Source of the DNA: Brenneria goodwinii
GTDB taxonomy: Bacteria; Pseudomonadota; Gammaproteobacteria; Enterobacterales; Enterobacteriaceae
Length of the DNA stretch: 64,000 nt
Direction: 5' to 3'
Assembly: GCF_002291445.1 (NCBI RefSeq)
Contig: NZ_CP014137.1
Location: forward strand, 3,162,001-3,226,000
Part shown: positions 34,765 to 44,080 of the stretch, in pieces
Layout of the letters: every line of letters begins with the position of its first letter
How positions within the stretch are numbered: the stretch's first letter is position 1
Translations under genes and position numbers: made by a program
The notes under the pieces: model-generated
Told to the model about the DNA's origin: nothing
Database searches by the model: none
The model's input: only the letters and a program-made list of their open reading frames with translations

Positions 34765-37700
34765 TTAACAACGATGCCAGCGCACGGCATAGTGATAATG
34801 ACTGTCCTGCAACAGATATTCCGGCGCTACGCTGGGGCTCCAGGAATCATCGCCGCCGATCCCCATATGAAAACCATCCAGATTCACCCAGGTGCCTTCT
34901 TCCGGCGTTAACAGATGGCGGTGCGAGGTTTCACGCAGTTGCCGCTGACTGTAACGACTGATATTGAAATGGAAATGACCATCCCAGCGGTTGGCGCCAT
35001 ATTCCAACCGTTGCGTATCGCAGCGCAGACCGTTTTCCGTTGGGAAGACATAAGGTGTGTAGAGTTCGTCGAGCGGACGCCGCCACCGGTCGTAACAGGC
35101 GGCCTGTTTACGGTCCGGGTAGTTCTCATGCGGGCCAAGACCCAGCCAGGCCACATGGTCGTTCACCTCCGCCAACTGGCAGGTCAGGCCAATGCGCGCC
35201 GGGGCCGGCGCGCCCGAGGCGATCTCCACATCCACGCCGATATGCAGCTCGCCCAAGCTATCGACGCGGTAGGTTTTGCGGCTGATAAACAGCGTTTTGC
35301 CCTGATACGTCCAGCGATGAACGGTGTGCAGCGCTACCGACTGCGTTAACGCCTCGGCTTCGCAGCGCACCACTTCGGGCGCCAGTTGGTAATATCCGGC
35401 CGCTTTCCAGCGTTCCACCCAGGCATTGGGATCAATGCGTGTGGCTTCGCTGACGCCGATATCATTGTCCAGCGGCGCGCGGGTAAACTGATCTTGCAGC
35501 GGACGCAGCAGCGTCGGCTGCCCATCCTGCCACCACTGCGTCAGCAGGCCGCTTTGACGGCTGAACTGCCAGCGCTGCGCGCCAAGGCTGATGTCATAGT
35601 ATTGTTCGCTCACCGCCAGCTGCGGCGCCGCGCCCTTAACCGGATCCGGGTCGGCGGCCAGAACATCCGCCAAACGCCACTGCTGCCAGGCGCAAACGTG
35701 TCCGGCGTCGCTCCAGTCCGTGGCGTTGATCTGTAGCGCTTTGACCGTCAGCCACACCTGTCCGGGCGCGGCGATGTCCGGCAAATCGTTAAAGACTATC
35801 GACTGCCGGCCCTGCGGGGCGATATTCAGCGTCACCTCGCCGCTTGCCAGCGTTTTGCCTTCCTGCGCCAGCGTCCAGATCAGGCATTCGTTGTCGCTGC
35901 GGCGGAACAGGTATTCGCTGGAAACCTCCAGCCGCAGCGGACTTTCACGATGCAAGGTAAACTGGAAAAACTGCTGTGCGTGCTGCGCTTCGTATAGCGA
36001 CGGGTGCGGCGTGCGATCGGCAAAAACCAGACCGTTCATACAGAACTGGCGATCGTTCGGCTTATCGCCGAAGTCGCCGCCGTAGGCCTGATGAGGCACG
36101 CCGTTGCCATCGTATTGCGTCAGCGACTGATCCACCCAATCCCACACAAAACCGCCCTGTAATCTCGGGTACTGACGGAACGCGGCCCAGTACTTGTGGA
36201 AACCGCCCAGGCTATTGCCCATGGCGTGCGCATATTCACACAGGATCAGCGGGCGCTGCTCGTCCGGCATGCCGATCCATTTCTTAATCGACCACTTCGG
36301 CACCTGCGGGAACGGCTGATCCTGATCGACGCGGGCGTACATCGGGCACAGAATATCGGTCGCCGGACTATTGGCCCCGCCGCCTTCGTACTGCACCGGG
36401 CGCGTGGGATCGCTGGCTTTGATCCAGTGATAAAGCGCGTCGTGGTTGCAGCCATGTCCGGATTCGTTACCCAGCGACCAGATAATGATCGACGGATGGT
36501 TACGATCGCGCTGCACCATGCGCGTCACGCGTTCGCTCATGGCCGGTAACCACGCCGGATCGTCGGTCAACCGGTTCATCGGCTCCATACCGTGGGTTTC
36601 AATATTGGCTTCGTCCACCACATACAGGCCATAACGGTCGCACAGGCGATACCAGAGGGGATGGTTAGGATAGTGGGAGCAACGCACCGCGTTAAAATTA
36701 TGCTGTTTCATCAATAGGATATCTTTACGCATGGTAGCGATATCCATCACCTGGCCGTGTTCCGGATGATGCTCGTGCCGGTTTGTGCCGCGGATAAGCA
36801 GCGGCTTGCCGTTCAGTTTCAACAGGCCGTTGCTAATCTCGACTTTACGGAAACCCGCATCACAGGCTTCCGCTTCAATAAACGCGCCGTTGTTATCCTG
36901 CAGTATCACCACCACCCGATAGAGATGCGGGATCTCGGCGCTCCACAGCGCCGGCCGGCTAACCGGCAGGCGCACCGTGGCGCGGTCGCGATAGATGCCG
37001 CGTTCATCAATGATGTCGCTTCCGACAGGCTGCCGGCGCTCGCCGACCAGTTGGTCGCCGTCCCATAATTGCAGCGTGATTTGCGCGCTCTCACGTTGCG
37101 GACCGCTGACCACCGCCAGGACTTGCAGCTCGGCATGGCTGAAATCGTCGTTCAGATGGGTCTGGATACGCAGATCGCTGAGATGGGTTTGCGGCTTATG
37201 CAACAGGGAGACATCGCGGAAAATGCCGCTCATGCGCCACATATCCTGATCTTCCAGATAGCTGCCGTCGCTCCAGCGCAGCACCATCACCGCCAGCCGG
37301 TTTTCCCCCGCCTGCAACAGCGCGCTCAAGTCGAACTCCGAAGGCAAACGGCTGTCCTGCGCATAGCCGACCCAACGTCCGTTACACCAGAGATGAAACG
37401 CCGAGTTCACGCCGTCGAAGATAATGCGCGTCTGGCCGGATGCGAGCCAGTCGTCGTCCACGTCAAATGTGAGCGAGTAACATCCAGTCGGATTTTCCGC
37501 GGGAACAAACGGCGGATTGACCGGAATGGGATAGGTCACGTTGGTGTAGATCGGCGCATCATAGCCCAGCATCTGCCAGTTAGATGGAACCGCGATTTCA
37601 TCGGCGCAGGGATCATCCTGATACAGCCAGCTTTCCGGCACCGCCTCAGGACGACTAAAATAGCTGAATTTCCAAATGCCGTTCAAACTACGGATACTGG

Positions 37701-37863
37701 GCGATCGCGCATCCTCTTTGGCCTCTGACGGCGAGCGCCAACTGGCGAAAACGGGATGCGCGGCGAGCTGATTCAGTTGCGTAACCGCCGGGTTTTCCCA
37801 GTCGCGGTGTGCAAGTACCGCAGCGAGAGTGGCGGCGACTGCGCCTGTTTGAAGAGTCATCAT
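34765..37863 (-). CDS. lacZ: LacZ, beta-galactosidase
   Basis: GH2 beta-galactosidase of 1032 aa (E. coli 1024). Acid/base Glu in WSLGNESGHG and nucleophile Glu in LILCEYAHAMGNS are present, as is the N-terminal complementation region (HRDWENPAVTQLNQLAAHP). The start is the ATG at 37863: AAGGA lies 6 bp upstream. A GTG-initiated extension is excluded because it would lie inside the lac operator. A second ATG follows immediately. Hydrolyses lactose imported by LacY and would make allolactose. Confidence 0.96.
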   Translation of the reverse strand: MMTLQTGAVAATLAAVLAHRDWENPAVTQLNQLAAHPVFASWRSPSEAKEDARSPSIRSLNGIWKFSYFSRPEAVPESWLYQDDPCADEIAVPSNWQMLGYDAPIYTNVTYPIPVNPPFVPAENPTGCYSLTFDVDDDWLASGQTRIIFDGVNSAFHLWCNGRWVGYAQDSRLPSEFDLSALLQAGENRLAVMVLRWSDGSYLEDQDMWRMSGIFRDVSLLHKPQTHLSDLRIQTHLNDDFSHAELQVLAVVSGPQRESAQITLQLWDGDQLVGERRQPVGSDIIDERGIYRDRATVRLPVSRPALWSAEIPHLYRVVVILQDNNGAFIEAEACDAGFRKVEISNGLLKLNGKPLLIRGTNRHEHHPEHGQVMDIATMRKDILLMKQHNFNAVRCSHYPNHPLWYRLCDRYGLYVVDEANIETHGMEPMNRLTDDPAWLPAMSERVTRMVQRDRNHPSIIIWSLGNESGHGCNHDALYHWIKASDPTRPVQYEGGGANSPATDILCPMYARVDQDQPFPQVPKWSIKKWIGMPDEQRPLILCEYAHAMGNSLGGFHKYWAAFRQYPRLQGGFVWDWVDQSLTQYDGNGVPHQAYGGDFGDKPNDRQFCMNGLVFADRTPHPSLYEAQHAQQFFQFTLHRESPLRLEVSSEYLFRRSDNECLIWTLAQEGKTLASGEVTLNIAPQGRQSIVFNDLPDIAAPGQVWLTVKALQINATDWSDAGHVCAWQQWRLADVLAADPDPVKGAAPQLAVSEQYYDISLGAQRWQFSRQSGLLTQWWQDGQPTLLRPLQDQFTRAPLDNDIGVSEATRIDPNAWVERWKAAGYYQLAPEVVRCEAEALTQSVALHTVHRWTYQGKTLFISRKTYRVDSLGELHIGVDVEIASGAPAPARIGLTCQLAEVNDHVAWLGLGPHENYPDRKQAACYDRWRRPLDELYTPYVFPTENGLRCDTQRLEYGANRWDGHFHFNISRYSQRQLRETSHRHLLTPEEGTWVNLDGFHMGIGGDDSWSPSVAPEYLLQDSHYHYAVRWHRC

Positions 37864-37879
37864 ATCGGGTCCTTTATCT

Positions 37880-37900
37880 AATTGTGATTCGCTCACAATT
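37880..37900 (-). promoter_or_regulatory. lac operator (O1-like)
   Basis: Perfect 8-bp arms AATTGTGA / TCACAATT around a 5-bp centre (TTCGC on the + strand). It is nearly the same as E. coli O1 and centred about +11 from the predicted start of transcription, the E. coli position. Confidence 0.9.
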
Positions 37901-37907
37901 TAAAGGA

Positions 37908-37936
37908 AATATCCGTTCTGCCTCTCAGGATGTAAA
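37908..37936 (-). promoter_or_regulatory. lacZY promoter (-35 and -10)
   Basis: On the minus strand TTTACA (37936-37931), 17 bp, GATATT (37913-37908). The -35 is identical to that of the E. coli lac promoter. The predicted start is about 37901, next to the operator. Confidence 0.75.
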
Positions 37937-37953
37937 GCGCCTGGATAGTATTC

Positions 37954-37969
37954 GGTGACAGGCTTCACA
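37954..37969 (-). promoter_or_regulatory. CRP site of the lac promoter
   Basis: TGTGA-AGCCTG-TCACC on the minus strand, centred about 60.5 bp upstream of the predicted start, the class I position used by E. coli lac (-61.5). Confidence 0.75.
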
Positions 37970-38004
37970 AATAAATTAACGGCGAAGAACAAAAAGAGAG
38001 ACGA

Positions 38005-38119
38005 GGTTGATGACGCATCCCGGCCCGCCCCACGGAGAGCGCGAGCCACCAGACAGCATGAAAATGACGGCATCGCGGCGCACGAAACGGTCTCGGCGTC
38101 TGCATAAAAAGGTGACTAA
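38005..38119. mobile_element. Family 2 element, truncated copy C (right end), interrupted by family 1
   Basis: The last ~115 bp match the right end of family 2 copies A and B (CGGCGCACGAAACGGTCTC, then GCATAAAAA-GGTGACTAAGAG). The outermost bases (AAGAGACAA) reappear at 38266-38274 on the far side of the family 1 element. The left part is missing. The left boundary is approximate. Confidence 0.6.
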
Positions 38120-38264
38120 GAGCCTGCCCCAGTAGGCGTTATTGGCGCAGACAGTTTGGACACGGACAGCGCGCAGAAACCGGAGCGTACACGTAGTACG
38201 TGAGGATTTCGAGCACTGCCCAGGGCCAAAATGGCAAGTGAAATAGCCCTAATGGGATAGGCTC
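38120..38264. mobile_element. MITE-like element, family 1, copy 2
   Basis: 145 bp, about 95% identical by eye to 6660-6803. Ends GAGCCTGCCCC and GGGATAGGCTC; flanked by TAA at 38117-38119 and 38265-38267. Inserted into the terminal repeat of a family 2 copy, so it is the younger of the two. Lies between lacI and the lac promoter region. Confidence 0.82.
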
Positions 38265-38289
38265 TAAGAGACAACTACGGTAGACGAGT

Positions 38290-39378
38290 TTAGCGCGTTT
38301 CCAGCCGGGCGACCTGGTGCGCCAGCGCGCTCAGCGCATCGGCCAATGCCTGTGGGGAAGCGTAGCTTTCTCCCGGCGCGGCGGTGGTTTTGCGTTTAAC
38401 CAGGGTTATCGGCAATAGCTGCGGCGATAGGGCGGCGTCCGGCGTGTGGATCAGTTCAACCAGACGATGGACGCTGGTTTCACCCAACACTTTGAAATCC
38501 TGCTTGATGGTTGTCAGCGGCGGAATAAAACAGGCGCTGTCTTCCGTGTCGTCGTAGCCGACAACCGAAACCTGCCCCGGAACCGGAAGCCCGGACTCAG
38601 ACAGCGCGCGCAACGCGCCAAGGGCCATCTGGTCATTGGCCACCAGCAGCGCGGTGGGAAGCGCCCCCTCCGCCAGCATCCGCACCGTTTGCTCATAGCC
38701 GGATAGCGAACTCCAGTCGCCATGCAGCACCGCGATCGGTTGCAACCGGTGCTGCGCCAGCGTCTGCCGCCAGCCCTCAAAACGTAAGCGCGCGGAGACC
38801 GAAGTCAACGGTCCGGTCAGCAACGCAATGCGCTGATGCCCCAAACTCACCAGATGTTCCACCCCCAGCCGCGCCCCTTCATGGGGATCGAAGAGAACGG
38901 TATTGGCCACCAGAGAGGGGGAAACGTCCAGAAACAGCACCGGAACCTTACCGCAGGCGCGGAGCACCAACTGCGCATCGTCATTTTCCAGCGGAATATT
39001 GACGATCAGCCCGTCCACCCGCTGGGAAAGCAGGCTGTTTATCGCCGCCTTGCACGCCGCCACCCCCGGTTGTTCAATCATGGAGATCACCACGTTGAAC
39101 TGCATTTTTCCGGCTTTGGATTTGATTGCGGCAACAATTTGCGAGGGCGCATGCAGGGATAAGTTGGTGGTGGCAAGGCCTATGGTATGGCTAAGTTTTC
39201 CCGCCAGCTGCTGCGCTACGCGGTTCGGCACGTAATTTAGCGCCGCCATCGCGCTTTCCACTTTCAGACGGGTTTTTTCTGAAACGTGGCTGGCCTGATT
39301 AATCACTCGCGACACGGTCTGATAGGAGACACCGGCATGTTCAGCCACGTCATAAAGCGTAATCGATTTGGGTTTCAT
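38290..39378 (-). CDS. lacI: LacI, lactose operon repressor
   Basis: Transcription repressor of 362 aa (E. coli 360). The helix-turn-helix and hinge (LYDVAEHAGVSYQTVSRVIN ... YVPNRVAQQLAGK) are almost identical to E. coli LacI, including the Tyr-Gln recognition pair, which agrees with the O1-like operator. The inducer-binding core (~60-330) follows, and the C-terminus is a leucine-containing tetramerisation helix (LADALSALAHQVARLE). It lies upstream of lacZY in the same orientation, with about 430 bp between. Confidence 0.96.
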   Translation of the reverse strand: MKPKSITLYDVAEHAGVSYQTVSRVINQASHVSEKTRLKVESAMAALNYVPNRVAQQLAGKLSHTIGLATTNLSLHAPSQIVAAIKSKAGKMQFNVVISMIEQPGVAACKAAINSLLSQRVDGLIVNIPLENDDAQLVLRACGKVPVLFLDVSPSLVANTVLFDPHEGARLGVEHLVSLGHQRIALLTGPLTSVSARLRFEGWRQTLAQHRLQPIAVLHGDWSSLSGYEQTVRMLAEGALPTALLVANDQMALGALRALSESGLPVPGQVSVVGYDDTEDSACFIPPLTTIKQDFKVLGETSVHRLVELIHTPDAALSPQLLPITLVKRKTTAAPGESYASPQALADALSALAHQVARLETR

Positions 39379-39657
39379 GCCGGTTATCCTTTATCGCTCA
39401 ACTTATCCGCCCGTTATTCTACACATAAATTCACCGCAAACAGGCGACGCTGACGATATTTCCGAGCTGCGGCAGGTCAGAACCGCCACCAGACCGCCGG
39501 TCCGTCACGTCCACTCAAAACCGGCGTATTGATGATAGGCGGTAGCGGCAACGCACTTTCAACTCAATTTGCAAACACGTCCGGGCCTTTTGCCGCAAGG
39601 GTGTTGAGGATACGCAGCGCCGGGCAAAGACGCAGCATTATTATCCGGCTGAAATTT

Positions 39658-40458
39658 TTATTTACCCGCCAGCTCGGTGGTTCGTTTCACCGCCGCCAGC
39701 ACGCTGCGCTGCAGACCGGCGGCAAAATCGCTGTTGTTCAACGCATACAGCCCGTTCATGCCCACCCCGGCGGGCGAGTTGTTGATATCCATCAACTGAC
39801 GCGGATGCTTGCCGCTGATATTGAGCATCGCCACCGCGCCCACCAGATTTTCATAGGCGATCTGAGTCGCCTGCGGACGGGGCATCCCGGCCAGCACGCC
39901 GGCGTCAATCAGCGATTCGAGGAAGTAGTACACGTAATTCGGGCCGGCCACGCCGTAACCGGTGAAAATATCCAGCAGCCGCTCTTCCACCAGCATCACT
40001 TTCCCGAAGCTTTCCAGAAACGCCCGCAGCGGCGCTTCCTCAACATAGGCGTTCAACGCCGCGCCGCTGTAGCCATAGCCGGTATCGGTCAGCGTATTCG
40101 GGATCACCCGGGCGATAGGGCGCGTGTCGCCCAGTTGTTCGGTCAACGTGGCGATCGTCACGCCGGCGATAATGGAAATCACCGTCGCCTGAGGCGACGC
40201 ATGCTGGCGAATGCGGGCGGACACCGACGCGATATCGTCCTGCGGCCGCACGCCCATTACAATGTAATCGGCCGCCGCCAGCGCCTCCTCGCCGCGCTGG
40301 CGGGACGTCAGCTGGTAACGCTCTTCCAGCGTGGCGATCCTGGCGGCATCAATATCATCCAGGGTAACGGCGTCACGCGATAGTTTACCGCTGTTCAGCG
40401 CCGCCCGAATAATGGCTTCCGCCATCTGCCCCGCCCCAATAAAGTGAATCTGACTCAT
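39658..40458 (-). CDS. Pyrroline-5-carboxylate reductase family protein (ProC paralogue)
   Basis: NAD(P)H-dependent reductase-fold protein of 266 aa. N-terminal Rossmann motif FIGAGQMAEAIIRAAL; MGVRPQD at the second strand region; helical dimerisation domain with GxxxxP-type sequence DIFTGYGVAGPNYVYYFLES and the C-terminal NNSPAGVGMNGLYALN loop. P5CR normally has GS-P-A-Y in that domain; here it is AGPNYVY, and the C-terminal TSPGGTT motif is changed (NNSPAGVG), so the substrate may not be P5C. Second gene after the VOC protein (18 bp) in an accessory cluster rather than in the housekeeping proC context. Confidence 0.8.
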   Translation of the reverse strand: MSQIHFIGAGQMAEAIIRAALNSGKLSRDAVTLDDIDAARIATLEERYQLTSRQRGEEALAAADYIVMGVRPQDDIASVSARIRQHASPQATVISIIAGVTIATLTEQLGDTRPIARVIPNTLTDTGYGYSGAALNAYVEEAPLRAFLESFGKVMLVEERLLDIFTGYGVAGPNYVYYFLESLIDAGVLAGMPRPQATQIAYENLVGAVAMLNISGKHPRQLMDINNSPAGVGMNGLYALNNSDFAAGLQRSVLAAVKRTTELAGK

Positions 40459-40476
40459 GATCTGGCCTCCGGATAC

Positions 40477-41379
40477 TCAGCGTTCGACGTCAACAAATTC
40501 AAGGATAATGTTACCTGCCGTTTCTGGCGCCACGCGCACTCGTCCGGCGGCATCATAATGGCTGACCTGATTGGTCGTCAGGATATCGCGCAGCGCGCGG
40601 CCGTCCCGCGTACCCAGCGTCAGGGCGATGGCATGGGGTTTGGTGTTAACCGAAACCGGCAGCGCCACGCCGGCGAAACGTTCCGCGGCCTGCGCCGGCG
40701 TCATCGCCCGCAGCAGACCGGAGCCGGTATCCGCAGTCAGCACGCCGTCCCGCCACGTCGCCCGCTCGCCGTAAGCGTTGCGCCAGCGTGATTCCAGCAC
40801 GTTCATTTCACCTTCCTGCGCCATGTAGGTCACCGCTTCAATGCCGGTCGCGCCATTCGGGTGATGACGCCACGCGTCCACCCAGATCAGGTCGGGACGG
40901 AACTGTTGGCAGATAAAGCTGGACGCTTCCGGATAGCGGGGATCGATCAGTAAGCCGATAGAAACCACCACCTCATCCAACTGGCCGTTATCCATGATGA
41001 TTTCACGGCGAAAATCGATCACGCCCTGATGCTGTTCAAAGCGTTTAATCAACTCCGCGTAATCCCCGCGCGCATCTTTGCTGTGCAGCGCAATCAGGGA
41101 GATACCATCCTCGCCGCGCTCCAGAAATGACCCCATCTGGCGGCCGAAGCAGAAGCCGTTAACCGCATTGGCGCCGAATTTACTGGCGTCATTCACCCCG
41201 ATGAGCTCGATGAAATTATCTTCAAACATCATAAAGCTGGTGACGGTTCCCCACGGATGATAGCTAATGGGCGATGGCGAAAATCCCATCCGGCGGTAAT
41301 TCTCAAAGGACTGCTCATAATGATTGACCGTCACCAATACATGATCGAGACTTAACGTCGCTTTCTGATTAATATTCAT
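40477..41379 (-). CDS. VOC-superfamily protein (glyoxalase-like)
   Basis: 300 aa with two beta-alpha-beta-beta-beta vicinal-oxygen-chelate modules: LSLDHVLVTVNHYEQSFENY at the start, FMMFEDNFIELIGV closing the first half, and a second module ending ILEFVDVER. His13 (LDHV) and Glu residues at strand ends could bind metal. Members include glyoxalases, dioxygenases and isomerases; no specific reaction can be assigned. AAAGGAA lies upstream of the ATG. It is paired with the P5CR-like gene downstream and the FCD regulator upstream. Confidence 0.75.
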   Translation of the reverse strand: MNINQKATLSLDHVLVTVNHYEQSFENYRRMGFSPSPISYHPWGTVTSFMMFEDNFIELIGVNDASKFGANAVNGFCFGRQMGSFLERGEDGISLIALHSKDARGDYAELIKRFEQHQGVIDFRREIIMDNGQLDEVVVSIGLLIDPRYPEASSFICQQFRPDLIWVDAWRHHPNGATGIEAVTYMAQEGEMNVLESRWRNAYGERATWRDGVLTADTGSGLLRAMTPAQAAERFAGVALPVSVNTKPHAIALTLGTRDGRALRDILTTNQVSHYDAAGRVRVAPETAGNIILEFVDVER

Positions 41380-41576
41380 TTTCGTATTCCTTTTCCTGAA
41401 AAGAAGTCAGGGAATAAAACCTGAAAAAATGCATACCCGGAATAATGCGAGCCGCAGAGAAACGGCCACGAAAAATTATCGGATATAAATAAGACAATAC
41501 GATAAAATAGCCGAGTAACGGCAACCATCCCGGCGGCGATATTATTTACGGCGCTGATGATTACCGGTTATTTCGC

Positions 41577-42284
41577 TCAAGTTAATTTACCGAAATAAAT
41601 ACGCGCCAGGCCTTCTTTCGTCACCGCTACCGCATGCTCCGCGCTCAGCGAAACATGCTTTTCCATTAATAAAACCCCTCTTTCCACGTCACGCTGGCGC
41701 AATGCCTCAATAATACCGATATGTTCGTCATAGGCATTGTTACGACGGCTGGGCGTTTCCAAATCGATGCGGCGGAAAAAACGGATAAGGGAATTCAGGC
41801 TGCCTAGCGTGTCATACAGGCGTCCATTACGGGCGATACGGGCGATCGACATATGAAAGGCCTCATCATCCTCCGCGACTTTGGTCCAGTCCGTGATGGT
41901 CTCCGGATCGGGCAAATCGCGGCAGCTCTGCTCCCAGATTTCCGCCGTCTGATTGATATCTTCATCGCTGGCGCGCAGACAGGCAAAGCGGAATGCCGCT
42001 TGTTCAATCACCGCCCGCATTTCATAAAGCTCATGCACGCCTTCAGGCGTGATATCTCTGGAGTAAAAACCGCGGTTGGGGACAAAATTCATGAAGCCAT
42101 CCTGAGCCAGACGATTCAGCGCCTCGCGAACCGGCGTGCGAGATACCCCCAGCCGGCTGGCCAGTTCAACCTCGTTAATGCGCTCGCCGGGTCTGAAGTG
42201 ATAATCTACCGCCAGCGATTTCACCACTTCATAAACCTTTTCCACGCTATCCGCGCTGCGCACTGTTTTCTGACTCACCGGCAC
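41577..42284 (-). CDS. GntR-family regulator, FCD (FadR) subfamily
   Basis: 235 aa. Winged HTH at ~20-85 (RINEVELASRLGVSRTPVREALNRLAQDGF) and an all-helical FCD ligand domain (~95-225) with the usual Asp and His metal ligands (ELYEMRAVIEQAAF, EAFHMSIARIARN, DEHIGIIEAL). FCD regulators generally sense acidic metabolites of the pathway they control. Transcribed ahead of the VOC and P5CR-like genes (197-bp gap) and divergently from a five-gene ABC transporter, so it probably represses one or both units. Confidence 0.88.
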   Translation of the reverse strand: MPVSQKTVRSADSVEKVYEVVKSLAVDYHFRPGERINEVELASRLGVSRTPVREALNRLAQDGFMNFVPNRGFYSRDITPEGVHELYEMRAVIEQAAFRFACLRASDEDINQTAEIWEQSCRDLPDPETITDWTKVAEDDEAFHMSIARIARNGRLYDTLGSLNSLIRFFRRIDLETPSRRNNAYDEHIGIIEALRQRDVERGVLLMEKHVSLSAEHAVAVTKEGLARIYFGKLT

Positions 42285-42725
42285 GTTATTTCCTCTTGAT
42301 GGCTGAAATCGTTTAACAACCGGAGTTTTCCCCGGAAAACACGTTAATTAAATTCATAGCATGCCTGCATGCATAACACAATCACGATGTGCATACACTT
42401 CGATCTACACTTTATTTTCACGGTAATCAAATAATAAATCAGCCCTGCTGCGCCAGCTGAATATATTATTTAATTATATTTTTATAATAAAAAATTATTG
42501 CACTGAAATAACACTTTCTCTGCACCAAACAAAAGCAACTCACCCCTGAAATTTTATAATTTATTCCATCCATTCATTAGATATGCCTTTTCCGTATAAA
42601 CCGTCACCCCATGTTTTATCAATCGCTCATTTTTATGTGACTCGTTGTTATTTATAGAGATATCACCCCTCGGTGAAATAACGGCCCCGGTATTTTCGTG
42701 CATTCGCATCACTTTTTCCCCTGGC
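42285..42725. other. AT-rich regulatory gap between the FCD regulator and the transporter operon
   Basis: No gene is visible. Near the regulator end lie quasi-palindromes (GCATGCCTGCATGC around 42360 and TGTGCATACAC around 42391) that could be FCD-regulator operators. A TGCACC half-site at about 42524 resembles half of an NtrC box. These are visual suggestions only. Confidence 0.4.
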
Positions 42726-42741
42726 TGGCATAGCAATTGCT
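42726..42741 (+). promoter_or_regulatory. Sigma-54 (RpoN) type -24/-12 promoter of the ABC transporter
   Basis: TGGCATA-GCAA-TTGCT: the invariant GG and GC are exactly 10 bp apart and 14 of 16 positions fit TGGCACG-N4-TTGCW. Predicted start near 42752, about 165 bp before the binding-protein gene. It suggests control by nitrogen status or another enhancer-binding protein. Confidence 0.65.
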
Positions 42742-42917
42742 GAATACTTTCGGCAAAGTGTATTCACTTAAGCATTCACTATGTTATTCACTTGTAGATA
42801 AACAAGGACAGCAAGACTTAACGTCCTGCCGGTCACAAACCATTACGCAGCAATGCCGTCGGGGAAAATAGGTTCACCGCCGCTCCGCCCGCATTTACTC
42901 TGACCAGGAGACACAGT

Positions 42918-44030
42918 ATGACTTTACGTATTCGTCATGTTTTATTTGCTTCGGCGTTGTTTGGCGGCACGCTTTTGGGCGCCTCCCAGCCGGTAAAAGC
43001 GGATGTCACGGTAGGTGCGATTCTGCCGTTGACCGGCGTCAGCGCCACCATCGGCGAAGACATGCGCCGGGGAATGGAATTGGCCGTGGAACAGGTCAAC
43101 GCGCACGGCGGCGTGAACGGCCAGAAGCTGGCGGTAACGATCGAAGACTCCGCGGGCAGCCCGGTCATCGCCCTGGACGCGGTGCGTAAACTCACCCAGG
43201 TTAACCGCGTACCGCTGGTCATCGGCGAGTTTTCATCCAGCGTCACCATTCCCGTCGGACAATATCTGGTGAAAAACCAACTGGTGCACATCAACATTAC
43301 CTCTTCCAGCACCGATATGCGTAAAGTCGGCAAATACTCCTACAGCGTAATCGGGCTGGCCGATCTGGCGACCAAGTTCTCCGCTCAGGATGTCTATGAC
43401 ATGGGATACCGCAAGGTTGCCTTTATCGCGCCGAACGGCGCCTACGGCCAGAGCATGCTGGATCAGTTCAGTAAAGATTTTCAGAGCCTGGGCGGTAAAG
43501 TCGTCGCCAAAATGCTGTACACCGGCGGTCAGCCCTCTTACCGCCGCGAACTGGGCCAACTCGCGCGCATCAAGCCCGATGCCTATGTCTACACCACCTA
43601 CGGCCAGGATGCGGTGGTACTCAACCGCGAATCCTATGAAATGGGTCTGAATCAAACCCCCTGGTACGGTATGTACCTGACCATGTGTACGGCCAATACC
43701 CCGGCGCAGTACATCGAGGGAAGAATGGGCATGGAAGTGGCTAGCACGGGCGATGAAGGCCAGGGCTACATCGACATGTTCCACAAACGCTATGGCGCCG
43801 CTCCGCAATCCGCTTACAGCAGCTATGCCTATGACAGCATCACGCTGGCCGCCGCGGCGATCAATAAAGCCGGATCGGCCGATCCCGCCGCGCTGCAGGC
43901 GGCGATGCAAAGCGTCGCGCCGCACTTCGACGGCGTAACCGGCCCGCTGAATCTGGATGCCGACAACCTGCGTCAGACCCAGCCTTATAAAAAGGTCAAA
44001 GTGGTCAACGGCGCGCAGGAACTTCGCTAA
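42918..44030 (+). CDS. ABC transporter substrate-binding protein, branched-chain amino acid (HAAT/LivJ) type
   Basis: Periplasmic binding protein of 370 aa. Signal peptide to about residue 29 (SQPVKA-D). Type I periplasmic fold (Peripla_BP_6): VGAILPLTGVSATIGEDMRRG at the start, IGEFSSSVTIP and AYSSYAYDSITLAA later. GGAG lies upstream of the ATG. First of five genes whose order (binding protein, two permeases, two ATPases) is that of livJHMGF-type systems. The HAAT family also carries amides, urea, and aromatic or modified amino acids, so ligand assignment needs experiment. Confidence 0.88.
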   Translation: MTLRIRHVLFASALFGGTLLGASQPVKADVTVGAILPLTGVSATIGEDMRRGMELAVEQVNAHGGVNGQKLAVTIEDSAGSPVIALDAVRKLTQVNRVPLVIGEFSSSVTIPVGQYLVKNQLVHINITSSSTDMRKVGKYSYSVIGLADLATKFSAQDVYDMGYRKVAFIAPNGAYGQSMLDQFSKDFQSLGGKVVAKMLYTGGQPSYRRELGQLARIKPDAYVYTTYGQDAVVLNRESYEMGLNQTPWYGMYLTMCTANTPAQYIEGRMGMEVASTGDEGQGYIDMFHKRYGAAPQSAYSSYAYDSITLAAAAINKAGSADPAALQAAMQSVAPHFDGVTGPLNLDADNLRQTQPYKKVKVVNGAQELR

Positions 44031-44080
44031 GCGCCGAATGATTCGCCCACAAGAAATTCGTTTCCTTGCAGGAAGGCATT

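Noticed and set aside
37864..37896. GTG-initiated 11-codon N-terminal extension of LacZ
   Set aside because: It would start inside the lac operator; the ATG at 37863 has a proper ribosome site and matches the E. coli start.
39529..40383. 284-codon open frame on the plus strand
   Set aside because: Antisense to the well-supported P5CR-like gene, with low-complexity composition.
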